This document shows, piece after piece, positions 50,301 to 61,842 of a stretch of DNA of 64,000 nt. Position numbers and translations under genes: made by a program. The DNA comes from Telopea speciosissima. Lineage: Eukaryota; Streptophyta; Magnoliopsida; Proteales; Proteaceae. The stretch spans positions 12,921,001-12,985,000 of the forward strand of contig NC_057924.1 in NCBI RefSeq assembly GCF_018873765.1, in the 5' to 3' direction. Below the pieces are notes generated by a model. That model saw only the letters and a program-made list of their open reading frames with translations, did not search any database and was not told the DNA's origin. How positions within the stretch are numbered: position 1 is the stretch's first letter; each line of letters begins with the position of its first letter.

Positions 50301-53300
50301 AGGGATTACAAATAGGGAATGTTAGGTAAGGATGAGTCACAATCGTTATCCTAACATACACACATACCATGAATCTAGACACACACACACACACACACAC
50401 ATATTAACACTCCCCCTCAAGTTGGTGCATATACATCTCTCATGCCCAACTTGCCTACAATAGGATGAAAAACCTTACAATGTAATCCCTTTGTGAACAC
50501 ATCAGCTCTGATAACATACAAAGTTTCCATCCCAAAAGTTCGAACTGGTAGATGGAGAGACTCTCAGGTGTACAAGGGTGGTTGTGGGCTAATTAGTGGC
50601 CGATGTGGGACTAAACTCCCAGCAGTCCCCCGTGTGTGTGGCAGTACGTACTGCAGACATGTAGATATGGTGAAAACCCACTCTAATACCACGTTTAGAA
50701 GAAGAGATTGAGAGAATAGATTGGCTTGTATAGATTGATAGAGGCCACCTTTATTTATAGATAGGAGAAGGGATTACAAATAGGGAATGTTAGGTAAGGA
50801 TGCGTCACAATCCTTAGCCAAACATACACACACATATTCAATGAATCTAGATGCAAATGAATCTAGACACACACATTAACAATAAATCTGTGACGAATCA
50901 AGATCTGAAACCAATATCTGCAAAGCAAAAGAGAGGAGAAAACAATGGGAGAAGGACAGAAGAGATTTGGTGAACCACGATAGATTCAACTTCTCTCTAT
51001 CATGGACTGCAACCTTTATTTATAATAGTAACACAAATAGACTCTTAGTAGTAGTATACATTGGATAAGCCTAAGACTAACTACCAAAAGCTCCAGCATG
51101 GAACAATAAGAATAGATATTAAAAGCAACACCGGTCTTGAATATAGATAGCAGTTGTAGACGCCAATGAGCACAAAGAACTTCATTATGGTAGCAATATC
51201 AACTCAAGCACACCAATCAACAGCAGCAATAATAGATAAAAATCTTGTGTCAAATAAATCCAGCACAATCATCAGCAACGCACAAATAAGTGGTAGAGAA
51301 CACCAATTGCAAGCCCTTCTCAAAGAAGGCAGGTAATAGATTGTAATCTACACAAAAAAGATTAGATAAAATTGCAAATATTGATGCACTTATAAGCCTC
51401 AAATAAAGGTTGCTGATAAAAATTGAAGCATAGTTTGCTGCAAACTAGGTAAAAGTAGAGTATAGGTTATTGCGAACCAAGTAACAGCATAAGGTTTGGT
51501 GGGGACCAAGTAGTAGCATTAGGTTGTTGGGAACAAGACAACATAATTTTGTTGTGGACCACTGATAAATTGCATTATTACTAAATACCACAAATAACCA
51601 TCTTCACAGATAAATAATGCAAAAGTCGACCTCAAACCAGAGAAAAACCAGTGAAAGATCGATGGCAGCCAGGATCAACATAATAAGGAAGAACAAATTG
51701 AATAACTGAAACTTTTATTGCTCTGATATGTTTACATATGGAAGAAGAACATAAAAGATAAGAAAAAGAAGGGGGATAGGGTCAGCTCTCTCAGCCTCAA
51801 ATCCTCTCACCTACGGTTTCTCACCAGACCATCACTGCATCTCACAGCTTCAACCATAATTCTTTTCTTCAATCTCTGTCCTTTTTTCGCTCAACCTCAT
51901 ACACTTATTTATAATTAAAGCATGGTTACAAAATAGTAACTCCCTTTTGGTTATGGGAGGACTACAAAATAGAAACCAAACGAAAATAGAAACTAAATCT
52001 AACTAAAAGGAAACAGAGGACAGAAATAGAAACTTCTAAATAAAAACTAAGCCTACTTTCTAAATCTGAAATTAGAAACTAATCAAATTAGAAGACTGAA
52101 AAGAATCTCAGAAATCCTCCTCTAAGCCAGCTGTCAAGGTGGGCCACAGCACTGTTCGCGTGAACAATAACACGCAATACTGTTCAAGTAAACAGTAACT
52201 TCTGAATTTTATTTTTGCAATTTTCGTCTTTGTGCTTCGATCTACATCAATAAAATTGTTGCTAAGGACACAAACAAGCAAATAATAATAATCTTCACCT
52301 GATGACTTGAGCACATAATAATAATAATCTTCAATCACCCCCCCCCAATCACGTGTAGCATTACATATGGACAAATAAAGCAGAGGATGGAATAAAGAAT
52401 ATTTCACCATTCTATGGCAGCAATAACCCACATCACGAAGGATGAGCATCACATAAATATCATAATCAAGAGCAACCGTAAATAAGATCCCAATAAAATA
52501 ATATCCAATCTCCCCCTCACGATAGCAAATAAAATACCAAATATGCCAGGTTTAAACAGATCTGAGCAAATAATCTCCAATAAAGCAATAACAACCATTA
52601 CTCCATGCAAGCGTCAATCTTCAATAAAATTGTAACCCCAAACTGATGTGATATAGGGGTCCAAGACCTAAATTGGGTGCTATGAGCCCACAAATGGCAA
52701 TAGAAATGCAAATATACGACCAATGGCAATGTTAATTCTGGCCACAATTATGGGCCCACTCGAAGCAAGAGAAGACTCAAAATATGTCAATCACAAGAGA
52801 GAGTGGCAGTTCTTAAATATATCAAGTTCTCAGTGGAAAGTGGCATTGCCGTAGTTTATTTAAAATTCAATTAGAAGCCCAATCCAAAGCCAAAGGGCAA
52901 ACTTGGAATGGTCATGAAATATAAAGGTAAGACGTAATAACAGAGAATAGCAAGGGGCAATTTCGGACTAAGGAGATAAGACAGGGAATAAATACAATGG
53001 GAACCATGGGGCACTATGGTCACAAAGGAACCACAAATCATAAAGAACAGGCATGCAATATGGGAATAGGAATAGGGACAGGTATCAATGGAAACTCAAC
53101 TAATAAAATAAAGGATATGAATGAAAGAACTTAAAAAGAGGTAACATGGCTGTCTTCTTCTCCTTGACAGTCACGCAACCAGCAAACCATCAACTACGTC
53201 AACCTCACAACCGATAAACCAAACCAAGGGATGGAAGGAGGACAACGAACCTGCAGGAAAGCAGCGACAAACCAGGAGGAAAGCATGGAAGCAGTGAAAC

Positions 53301-56300
53301 AGAAAACCAGGCGAAAAGCAAATTCATCTTCGATCGAACAATTTTCTTCTTTGATCAAGCAGTATATCGCAATTTCCTTCTTCTTCTTCATCATCAATCG
53401 ATAACAACAATAGAATCAGCAAATATGGTGGGGCCTCATGTCTTCTCAGACCCAAGACGAAACCCTAGTTTAGCATATATGTTTGGAGATCGAACACAGC
53501 AAATCGAGGGGGAAAAATCTTTCTTGTTTCTTCTTCTTTATGGCTCTGATACCATGTGACGAATCAGGATCTGAAACCAGTATGTGCAAAGTAGAAGAAA
53601 GAGGAGAGATTGACGGGAGAAGGAGAGAAGATTTGTTGAACCATAATGGATTCAATTTGTCTCTATCGTGGACGGATAAAGGGTTTTTCGGATGCTGATT
53701 GGGCAGGGTCTCCGATTGACAGGAGGTTGACCACAGGTTATTGTACATTTGTTGGAGGAAACCTGGTGTCCTCGAAGAGCAAGAAATAGACAGTAGTTGC
53801 TCGTTCCAGTGCAGAGTTAGAGTATAGGGCCATGGCACATGCTACCGGTGAACTAATGTGGGTGAAACAATTATTGGCTGAACTTGGATTCATTGATGAT
53901 TCTTCAATGCAACTGTGGTGTGATAACCAAGCTGCTATTCATATAGCTTCAAATCCGGTGTTTCATGAAAGGACGAAACACATTGAGGTGGACTATCATT
54001 TTATTCGAGAAAAGCTGCAACAGAGACTGATTTCTCCTTGTCATGTTCGTACAGGAGAACAACTTATTGATATATTCACAAAGTCTTTGGGGAGCGTTAG
54101 AGTGGAATACATTTGTAACAAGCTGGGCATGATCACATCTATGCTCCAGCTTGAGGGGGAGTGTTAACGAGAGAGTTGTATAACTCTTGGTATTAGTGCC
54201 TAGCACTAATACCGAGAGGAGAGCAGTGAGGAGGGTAGTTTAGGTAGCTTATTTTATTTATTTTTAAGTTGTTTCCCTGTTTTGCCCTTCTTATTATTGT
54301 TTAACAAAGGAAAGAGGGAGATCACGATGGTATTGTGACTCCCAAATCTGCACATCGTCTTTCTCCCTTTCTCTCTCGATTTCTCTGCTTTTCTTCTTCT
54401 TCTTCTTCCATTAATTCACACTACCAACTAACAAGGAAACACAAAGAAACAAAAGCATATCATGGTAGGGACATTCCCCCTATCGTGATCACCAACTAAT
54501 CCTAATAGTAATAGAATACCACAACTCAAAAAACCCAATAGACAAATACAGTGGTTTCAGATTGGACATTTATGTTTTACGATCAAGGTCAATCCAATGA
54601 GACCCATTGCCACCCCTACCTTGAGATCCCTAAGGTAGATTTCTAAGTTCTACACATTTCTGAACATTGAATGTAGGCTCTTTTATCAAGTAAGATGCTA
54701 CCTCAGGTATTGATTGCAGGCAATTTTGGCTTAAGTCCAGAATCCGTAGTTGATGTAGGCTCAGTAAATCTGAAGGGACTTCATGTAGCTGCATCTTTCT
54801 GTAGATCAAAGTAAAATTTAGAAAAAAAAAAAGTACATTACATCGACATAAATGCAGGAAGTTCAGGGGAAAATAACTAGCTTTTACAGACCAAACCTCA
54901 GGTAAAGCTCTTGCAGCTGTGGCAAGCTCGCAAATGCAGGATTTTCTGGTAAAGAAGTTGCATTACCACTTAAATCCAGAATCTGGAGCTTCGGGAGGTT
55001 TTGAAATCCATCTGATGGGATCTGTGTCAACAAACAAGTATATCCAGTAAATGACCAAGGAGATGATGAGAAGGTACAGTTACACATTATACGAGACGGA
55101 TTTATTAAATTCGAATTGGACTGGCATTGTAGCCTCAGTTTGGATTGTATTTTAACTTTTGAGTTCATCAAGTTTCCTGAGGCATTGAATAGTTTGAATC
55201 CTTCAAGCTAATGCTTGACTAGCTGGAAACTGAGTAATTAAACAGCCCCAGACTAAAACTTCACTCGGGCTCTGTTTGGTTGGATGGAAAATGGGAGAAA
55301 GTATGGCAAAGTGCAAAAGCTGGTTTCTGTTCCGTAGTTTCCTAGTGTTTGATGGGATGGAACATACTACACACTTTTCCCTCACATGCCCAAACAGTGA
55401 AACACTTTTTTATTACTTTGCCAATTTTGTTTTCCTCTCAATCAAAGGAAAGTTGTGAAAAGTTAAAACTTTCCCTCGTTTTGCATGCAGCCAAACATCC
55501 ATTGAAAAGTCAAAATTTCCCTCAGACTGAGGGAAATATTTTACTTCTTATAATTTATTTTACATTTTTTCTGCATAAAACAGTCACACTGTTGTAAGAC
55601 TTTATGTCGCTTATGTTTTACTTCTGAATGAGGCAAACTTTGTAATAAAATTTTATGGTTCTTATCTTTTGCCAATTTTACATCAAAACAAAGCATTAGA
55701 TTATTTTCTTTTCTGTACTCTTTCCCAACTGCCCCTCACTTCCGTTTACCTAACGTTCCAAACAACCAAACCAAGCCTCAGATACTAACCAACCAGTCAA
55801 GGATGGATGTGAATAGTTCATTGTAAAGTAATTATTGCATCTTTCCAAAGCAAAACTTATTTTGTACCAGAGCTTATCAAAATCAAATGCAGTTCACCTT
55901 TCTGAATGGATTATTGTCCAACTTCAAACATGAAAGACTAGAAAGTGACTGCAAAACTTCACTTGGCCATTCTTTTATCTTGTTTCCAGACAAAATCAGA
56001 GCCTGCACATTGGGGTAAGCGCCAAGATGGAATCAGAAGGGAACCAAAATATCATAGACGTGGTTTGAAACCATTCTTCGTAAGTTTTCTGATTGACTTG
56101 AACATCAGCCAAGTCAATCATATTTTGCCAATGAAAGGGGGTCCCCTCATAAAATGTACATCTAATGTAAATAGAGGGGGAAAACCCCATTAAAAAAAAA
56201 GCCTGAAAGGCTTCACCAACATTATCAAACATAAAAAAGTAACAAGTTAGAAGGTATTTTGAAAGTCTCCAGAAAGACATACCCTGATACAAAATATTCA

Positions 56301-59300
56301 CAGAAAAACCTAGTCATGGCTGGTCTTTAATTGTAGTGTGCTTCTTGTTGTCACCAAAGAGTTGAAATGAGAACTTGTAACCTTCTTTTGATTGCTCCTT
56401 GTCTTATTCCCAAAAGTTATTTAAGATAAGGGTAAAAAGGGTTTTCAAAATAATTTGAAAGTGACTTATCCTTATGTCATTATCAAAAGCTGCCATTGTA
56501 ATGCACATTTTTCGAGTACACATGTGAAATGACAGGATTTAGTCTCATTAAAAAAAAATTATGTATTACTAAAAGGGTTAAAGGGCAAAAAATAAGGTTA
56601 CAACTTTTTCTCACCAGCCTTGGTTACAACAATATTTTCCCTTCATTCTATAAGTAACCAATATGGAACATTCCTACTCTAGACAGTGTCAGAAAATCGC
56701 AACAATCAGCAAGACCAGTTTGAAATTTAATTAAATGCAATATAAGAGGTGAAAAAATTGGTTCTTATTACAAATGCCAAATAACATTTTTACCCTCATT
56801 ATAAGCACATGTTCATTAAAGTGTTCAATGTGAAATAGTTGAAATGGACTTCTTCCAAAATACGTGAAATAGCTCCTCAGCCATTCAGCATTTCTATTGA
56901 AATCGATTTCAATTTCACAGATATAAGGTGCAAAAAGTTTACCAAACACCTTCCGAAATTGAAATCACCCCCTGAAATAATTCTCGAAATCATACCAAAG
57001 AGAGCCTTAGTCATTGATATGTTATGTTTTTAGTACATGTGTGGATGGACATAATTAAGGGTACATTTGTAATTTCTCAGATTTAGTTATAATAAATATA
57101 AGATGTAGCTACCGATTGGAAGTACCCTACTCCTTTCTTCCAGTTGGTAGTTCTCTTCTTCTCCATTATCTTCTTTTCTTACTCTTCTCCATTGTAGGAA
57201 ATAAGTACCATGAGAACAATTTCTTTTCAAACTTCAATGGACCACCTCTTAGGGGGCAGTATGGTAGCAAAGAACTCCAACTTTCTCCCCAGGGTACAGT
57301 TAATCAAGGAATATTAAGTAAACCATTTTCAGATGAAGATGCTCATATTTAACCCACAGCACCAGAAGTCTAACAGTGTATGCATAATGCTGTCAAATAT
57401 TAGGATGATCTTTTCACATCTTCTGGCTGGTTGTCCTCCCTAGCCCTGTTCCCGTGCTAATGAAAAGAAGAGTAAAGCATTTAATTACCTGGAGGGAAGC
57501 ACATAGCGACAACTCATTTGGTAGCTCTTGAATTGAATTTCTAGAAAGATCAACCTTAACAATTTCTCCTGATTCCCATACTGCCGGTGGGACAGCAGTC
57601 AAGCCCAATCCAACTAAAGAGAGTTCCTGAAGATGGAACATGAAAACAATCGAAATAAGCCAAATGTAGAACCTAAACTCTCCTGGGGTTAGTCATACAT
57701 GTGATGCACATGCAAGGGATTTGGAGTGAGCACTAGGAGACCCCATTCATGAAATCTCCCATCTGAAAAGTGAGATAAGTGAATAAGAATAACTGTTTAG
57801 TGTCCAAACTATTAAGATAAATGATGAGGGAGGGCCTTGCTCTATTGCAACCTAGTGGGTTCTGGGTTCGAGTCGGGAAACAGCCTCTCTCTCCCCGAAG
57901 CGGGGGTAAGGCTGCCTATATATGACCCTCCCCAGACCCCACAGTGGCGGGAGCCTCATGCACTGGGTACGCCCTTTGTAGTGTCTAAAATATTACATTC
58001 TTCTGGACAAGCAGGAAACATTAGTTAAGTACTCCTGGGAATACATATATGAAATAAAATGATAACAAATATTTGATCAAGGAAATTTCAATATTGGAGA
58101 GCCATTGGGTGGAATAAATCGAATGACGGGTCACAACCTCCAACAACATACCACGTGCATGGTTACATTAACGGTAAACTGTATTTATGGTCCACCCCAA
58201 AGGAGACCTTGGTTTAATCTTATCCAATGCTGAACTGAAATTTTGTGTGAAAGATAAACCTTTGATGAGATAGATGATCGAGCTGCCATAACAATTTGAT
58301 CTTTTTCTGGAGTAGCAGTCGCGGGTCCAGATTCTACATAAGAAATTTTACTTCAATCACTTAAACCAGCAATTCATAATAATGATATTAAGACAAGGTG
58401 TTCAGTTAGGGAACCACAAATGGAGGCTTCGGTCATTAACCACACTACAACTAGGAAGGCCACTGAAGAAAATAAAGCTTCCAGAGAATTGATGATAAGC
58501 ATCTATGGACACTCATAGAACAGAGTTAGCTTACCTTCCTCAGTATTTATTGGCTTCTTTTTGTCCCAATTGGATCCCCCTAATGGGATTTGTAACTTCA
58601 TGGGGTTTTGGCAACCAGTCCCCCTTGGTAGAAGGGGTAAACCCATTTGGCAGTTCATTTTCTTAGATGGTATTTGGACCATTTGGGAAGATTAAAACAA
58701 CAGGATGTTTAGAGAATGAGTGAGATCCACGATATCTCCATTGATGTATCTTTAGAGCCATTGGGACCTTGTGGCTGCCTCTAGAGCTGACTCTACTCAG
58801 GTTCAGCATACTTGGGTGAAAGAAATAATTCATAGTTGTCAAGGCGTCAACTAGGTGACGCCTAGGCGTCCAGGCGCCTTGGTCGCCTAATTGGTGTCGC
58901 CTTGAATTTGGTCCCTCTCCATCGCCTTGGGTCGCCGAGCCGCCGTGACAACTATGCTTGGGTTCCCCTCCTAATTCCATTAAGCTGAACATGAATGGTA
59001 GTTCCTTGGGTATGGAGGGACTTTGGCTTATGTTGTGGTCAATATCTCTTGTATATTTTCCTATTACGGGAAATGAAATTTTTTCTTTTTATCCCAGAAA
59101 AAATCTTACCTTCATCAGTAGAAAGTCTACTTCGCAGATACTTCAATAAAGTGGGTGTAGGCCCAGATACAAGTGAACTGAGGAACACTAAATGTCAGTT
59201 ATGTAGACTTGTAAACTTATCTAAACTTTGCAAAGTAAATGACCAAACATTGCATCAAACCTTCGCAATGTTCGCAGAGGATTGCCAGTGAGCAGAAGCT

Positions 59301-59321
59301 TTCTGAGCGTCGTCATTGTGC
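47352..59321 (-). CDS. LRRC40-like leucine-rich repeat protein, C-terminal half
   Basis: Ten exons join in phase: 59261-59321, 59110-59177, 58260-58333, 57489-57626, 55898-56002, 54897-55021, 54702-54798, 48961-49035, 48356-48411 and 47352-47427. They encode the last 290 residues. Successive leucine-rich repeats of about 23 residues are visible ([79 protein letters not shown]). They end with a conserved tail ([19 protein letters not shown]). The order matches Arabidopsis At3g15410, an LRRC40-like protein of about 590 aa. Its cellular role is not established. The first exon seen begins in mid-codon, so the N-terminal half lies beyond 64000 or is lost. One intron reaches 5.7 kb through nested LTR elements, yet the coding frame seen is intact. 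Confidence 0.88.
47862..48067. mobile_element. Dispersed 205-bp repeat (MITE-like), copy 2
   Basis: The partner of 8008-8213. GGGAGAGGGTTTCC at the left and CTTTTTCCC at the right are weak inverted ends like those of the GGGA family. It lies in the penultimate-to-last part of the LRR gene, inside an intron. Confidence 0.7.
49785..49960. mobile_element. MITE-like fold-back element
   Basis: GGATTTAAATCAG at the left is mirrored by TGATATCGATCTTTAAATCC at the right. The interior repeats GATCATTCCAGA/ATCATTCTGATC words. It lies in an intron of the LRR gene. Confidence 0.55.
50226..50881 (-). mobile_element. Internally deleted Copia element with both LTRs
   Basis: Two LTRs (50226-50409 and 50693-50881) flank about 280 bp. 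On the minus strand the primer site reads TGGTATTAGAG, close to the initiator-Met form, and the polypurine tract is TTGAGGGGGAG just before TGTTAATATG. Beside the tract lies the last piece of Copia pol, with ADVFTKGL and [10 protein letters not shown], the typical RNase H tail. Most of gag-pol is deleted. A target duplication is not clear. Confidence 0.8.
50371..50400. repeat. CA microsatellite in the Copia LTR
   Basis: A run of CA units about 26 bp long, much shorter in the sister LTR. Confidence 0.85.
50889..53673 (-). mobile_element. Truncated LTR retrotransposon, non-coding interior
   Basis: TGTGACGAATCA(A/G)GATCTGAAACC occurs at 50889 and again at 53555, and marks the end of two LTRs read on the minus strand. 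Beside the second copy, 53541-53554 is the reverse complement of TGGTATCAGAGCCA, an ideal initiator-Met primer site. The second LTR stops at 53673, where an unrelated Copia fragment begins. The interior has no recognisable gag or pol and hosts a further LTR (51652-52249). Confidence 0.65.
51652..52249 (-). mobile_element. LTR related to the TRIM family, nested
   Basis: On the minus strand it begins TGATGTAGATCGAAG and contains a TATA-like TTATAAATAAG and GGTGAGAAACCGTAGGTGAGAGG, as in the TRIM LTR at 12837-13598. Its lower border is approximate. No coding region is attached. It lies inside the element at 50889-53673. Confidence 0.55.
53674..54161 (+). pseudogene. Copia RNase H fragment
   Basis: The frame reads [13 protein letters not shown], then [13 protein letters not shown] and [24 protein letters not shown], and ends with KLGM. 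This is the RNase H end of a Copia pol, with catalytic Asp, Glu and Asp blocks present. An in-frame TAG after SSKSKK (usual Gln) breaks it. Everything upstream of RNase H is missing at the 53673/53674 junction, so it is inactive. It reads opposite to the surrounding LTR element. Confidence 0.85.
54162..54433 (+). repeat. Copia 3' LTR
   Basis: The LTR begins TGTTAACGAG right after the polypurine tract TTGAGGGGGAG and ends CTAACA, giving short inverted ends. It belongs to the fragment at 53674-54161. Confidence 0.8.
55263..55780. mobile_element. hAT-like non-autonomous element
   Basis: GGGCTCTGTTTGGTTG at the left is mirrored by CAACCAAACCAAGCC at the right (inverted: GGCTTGGTTTGGTTG), and the body repeats TTTCCC and AAACA words. 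This TIR type is common in plant hAT elements. The 8-bp target duplication is not clear. It lies in an intron of the LRR gene. Confidence 0.55.
56010..57488. other. Intron sequence of the LRR gene
   Basis: No gene or defined repeat is recognised. Short open frames lack family resemblance. Confidence 0.45.
57815..57978 (+). mobile_element. Au-like SINE with target duplication
   Basis: It has the B-box-like GGGTTCGAGTC, CCGAAGCGGGGGTAAGGCTGC and AGTGGCGGGAGCCTCATGC. TAGTGTCCAAACTATTA (57798-57814) and TAGTGTCTAAAATATTA (57979-57995) flank it, a 15/17 match. It lies in an intron of the LRR gene. Confidence 0.88.
58831..58956. mobile_element. GC-rich MITE with 11-bp perfect TIRs
   Basis: CATAGTTGTCA at 58831-58841 is exactly inverted as TGACAACTATG at 58946-58956. 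The 126-bp body is rich in GGCGCC/CGCCTAGGCG words, unlike the AT-rich intron around it. It is non-coding. Confidence 0.8.
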
Positions 59322-60142
59322 CTGTAACATGATCAATGAGGATCAAAATGCTGCACCAAGAGTTGTATGGCAATAATTATATCTGTGCAACCAAACAACC
59401 GCAAGTCCATAGCTGATTACGGAAGGTAGCATGGCTGCAGTACCTTATTAGAATGTAGACACAAGGTTCCTGATTTTACATGAAGATATATCTATATGCA
59501 AGCATTAGTGGATGAAGCTTTCCTTTGAGTATATATCATCCTCCTAACAGAGACACGGAGATAGGGAGGTAGACAGAGAAACTTTACTTGCTAGAGTGAC
59601 ATCTGAGAGGTAGTACACACAAACAAGCTTGGGACTGAGAGGTATGTACAAGGCAGAGGACAACCCCACCCACAAATTTCAGGCTAGGGCTTGGCTTCAG
59701 CTAGCACATGAAAGTAGTTGTGCACTGTAACGACACTGATGTGCTTGAACATAAGATGGGCAACTGGTATTATAAGCTAGGGTTGTTTTAAGTTATAATG
59801 CTTATGCATTTTAATGGAAAGAAATATGTATAGAAAGCTATTACATGTCACGGTTGTATATGACATGCAGACCAATTTTGTGTATGATATGTGTGTATCT
59901 CATAGTTCTGGCCTGGTCTGTGCTGGGCCAGAAAAGTCGGGCTATTTTCAGGGCAGGCTGGTCTAATACTCTAATCTCGGGCTATATCCATACACAAGCT
60001 TGCATTATCACCAACACTAGCATTGAAAGCCCGAGTGAGAAATATACCTAACCTTATATTGGTTACTATAGAATGGCTTTCCCATCATATTTCTTTTCAG
60101 AATGCAGTGATCTCCCTCTCCTTTCCAGAGTGAGAAATATAC
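59322..60142. other. Intron or upstream DNA of the LRR gene
   Basis: No further LRR exon is found here, although the first exon seen begins in mid-codon, so this should be intron. No repeat is identified. Confidence 0.45.
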
Positions 60143-60332
60143 TGTTGGAATATGGGTATTAATGTAACATGGGTCGACCCATGTTATATGGTCGACCCAT
60201 GGGGTTTTCTCTATTCTAGTTACTCTTGAGGGTATTATTGTAATTGTTCCTATTCTGGAACTTTCTCCATATCTATTATAAATAAATCGTGGAGGGCTAT
60301 CACATTGATAAGCCATTCCAATTATTTCTTCA
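60143..60332 (+). repeat. Copia 5' LTR
   Basis: This 190-bp LTR has TG...CA ends and a TATA-like CTATTATAAATAAATC near 60275. It contains an inverted pair GGGTCGACCCATG/CATGGGTCGACCC at about 60170-60200. Confidence 0.8.
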
Positions 60333-60940
60333 TGGCATCAGAGCCAAAACCGATACCTAAGAAATAAATCCCAATTCCCAAAAATCGATCTCCCTTCTTG
60401 AGTTTGATTTTTCCTTCATCCATCTCTTCCCCTCAAGATCGATTCTTCTAGTTCCTTTAAAACCCTAAACCCAACCTTACAACCGAGACTTTTTTTCCCC
60501 TAGTCTTCATTGTTTCATGGGGGCGGTACTTTGAGGTGATCAAATAATGATTTAGTACCTGCCCTAGATCTTACCTCCTTTTCTTCTATCCTATTTATGA
60601 TCTCCATACAGATTGAGATCATTATTTGAAGACTGAAGACATTGCAGATTTTTTTTGGACAAGATATTCTCAGCCACGATCTGCAATTTTTTTTCACAGA
60701 AGTTCTCGGCATTCCAGATTTTTTTATTGGCGTCAATCTTATTCCACTCCAGTTTTTCTGCACTTTAAGATCGACACCACAAAGGATCAGTCTCATTCCA
60801 GGTCTTCTACAACAAAACCGAGAATCATCTTTTTGCAAGAAAACGATACCTGCAATTTTTCTGCACATCGTCTTTGTGCTTTGGGCTATTATTCCTTCTT
60901 TTTTTTTTTTTGTGATCGATAGTGTGCACCTATCATCAGT

Positions 60941-61842
60941 ATGCCTGATTCAGACGTATGCACAACATCTACTGGCCCATTTGTTACACAAGGGAATCAT
61001 CATGATTATCCCTCTTTTCCAGGCAGCCCAGTGAAGCTCGATGGAACAAATTACTTACTCTGGTCTACATCAGTTTTTCTCTTCATTGATTCACGGGGCT
61101 ATAAGGGGTATATATATGACACTGCTGTTAAGCCAAGTGATGCTAGTCCATTACAAGGTAAGTGGAGTTCAAGTAACTCACTGGTTATGTCTTTTCTTCT
61201 CAGTGCTATGACTCCAGCCATTGCCCGTGGCTATGTGCTGCTTGACTTAGCCGCCAAAATTTGGAAGGCTGCTAAAGATACCTATTCCCAAGTAGGGAAT
61301 GATGCACAAGTTTTTGATATTCAATGAAAAATGCATGCAACCAAATAGGGAGAACTCACTTTGTCACAATACTACTCTGAACTCCGTAGTCTATGGCAAG
61401 AGCTAGATTACTATGATAACTTTCAACTTGATTGCCCTTCCGATATTACAAAATTTCAGCAAAGGGAGGATAAATTCAGAGTATACACCTTTTTGACTGG
61501 ACTCAATGTGGAATATGACCAGCTTTGGTCTCAGGTTTTGAGTCGTTCCCCTTTTCCCAATTTGGAGCAAGCCTACTCCATGATACAGTTGGAGGATACT
61601 CGTCGATCCACTATGTTACCACCCACACAGCCAGAGAGATCAGCTTTACTTACTTCTGGGGGTGGCTCTTCTAATACTGGTACACATTCATCGTCTGAGA
61701 AGGAACCTCTTAAATGTACCCATTTTGGAAAGGAACGACATACTGTGGATTATTGCTGGAAATTGCATGTCGGCCATCTGATTTGTTTGATGGTGGTGGT
61801 GGTGGTCGGGGCCGTGGCCAAGGTCATGGTCGTGGTCGTGGT
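60941..61842 (+). pseudogene. Copia gag, 5' part
   Basis: The frame starts MPDSDVCTTSTGPFVTQG and shows the gag/UBN2-type core KLDGTNYLLWSTSV...GYKGYIYDTA. After a TGA and a TAG around 61325-61348 it resumes with LSQYYSELRSLWQELDYYD and LNVEYDQLW. The CCHC zinc knuckle reads CTHFGKERHTVDYC, with the second Cys replaced by Phe. A one-base loss follows near 61768. A GRG-rich stretch then runs into the hAT-type insertion at 61843. It is inactive. Confidence 0.85.

Noticed and set aside
53483..53698. 71-codon plus-strand ORF
   Set aside because: It crosses the junction of two unrelated retroelements and includes the primer-binding site.
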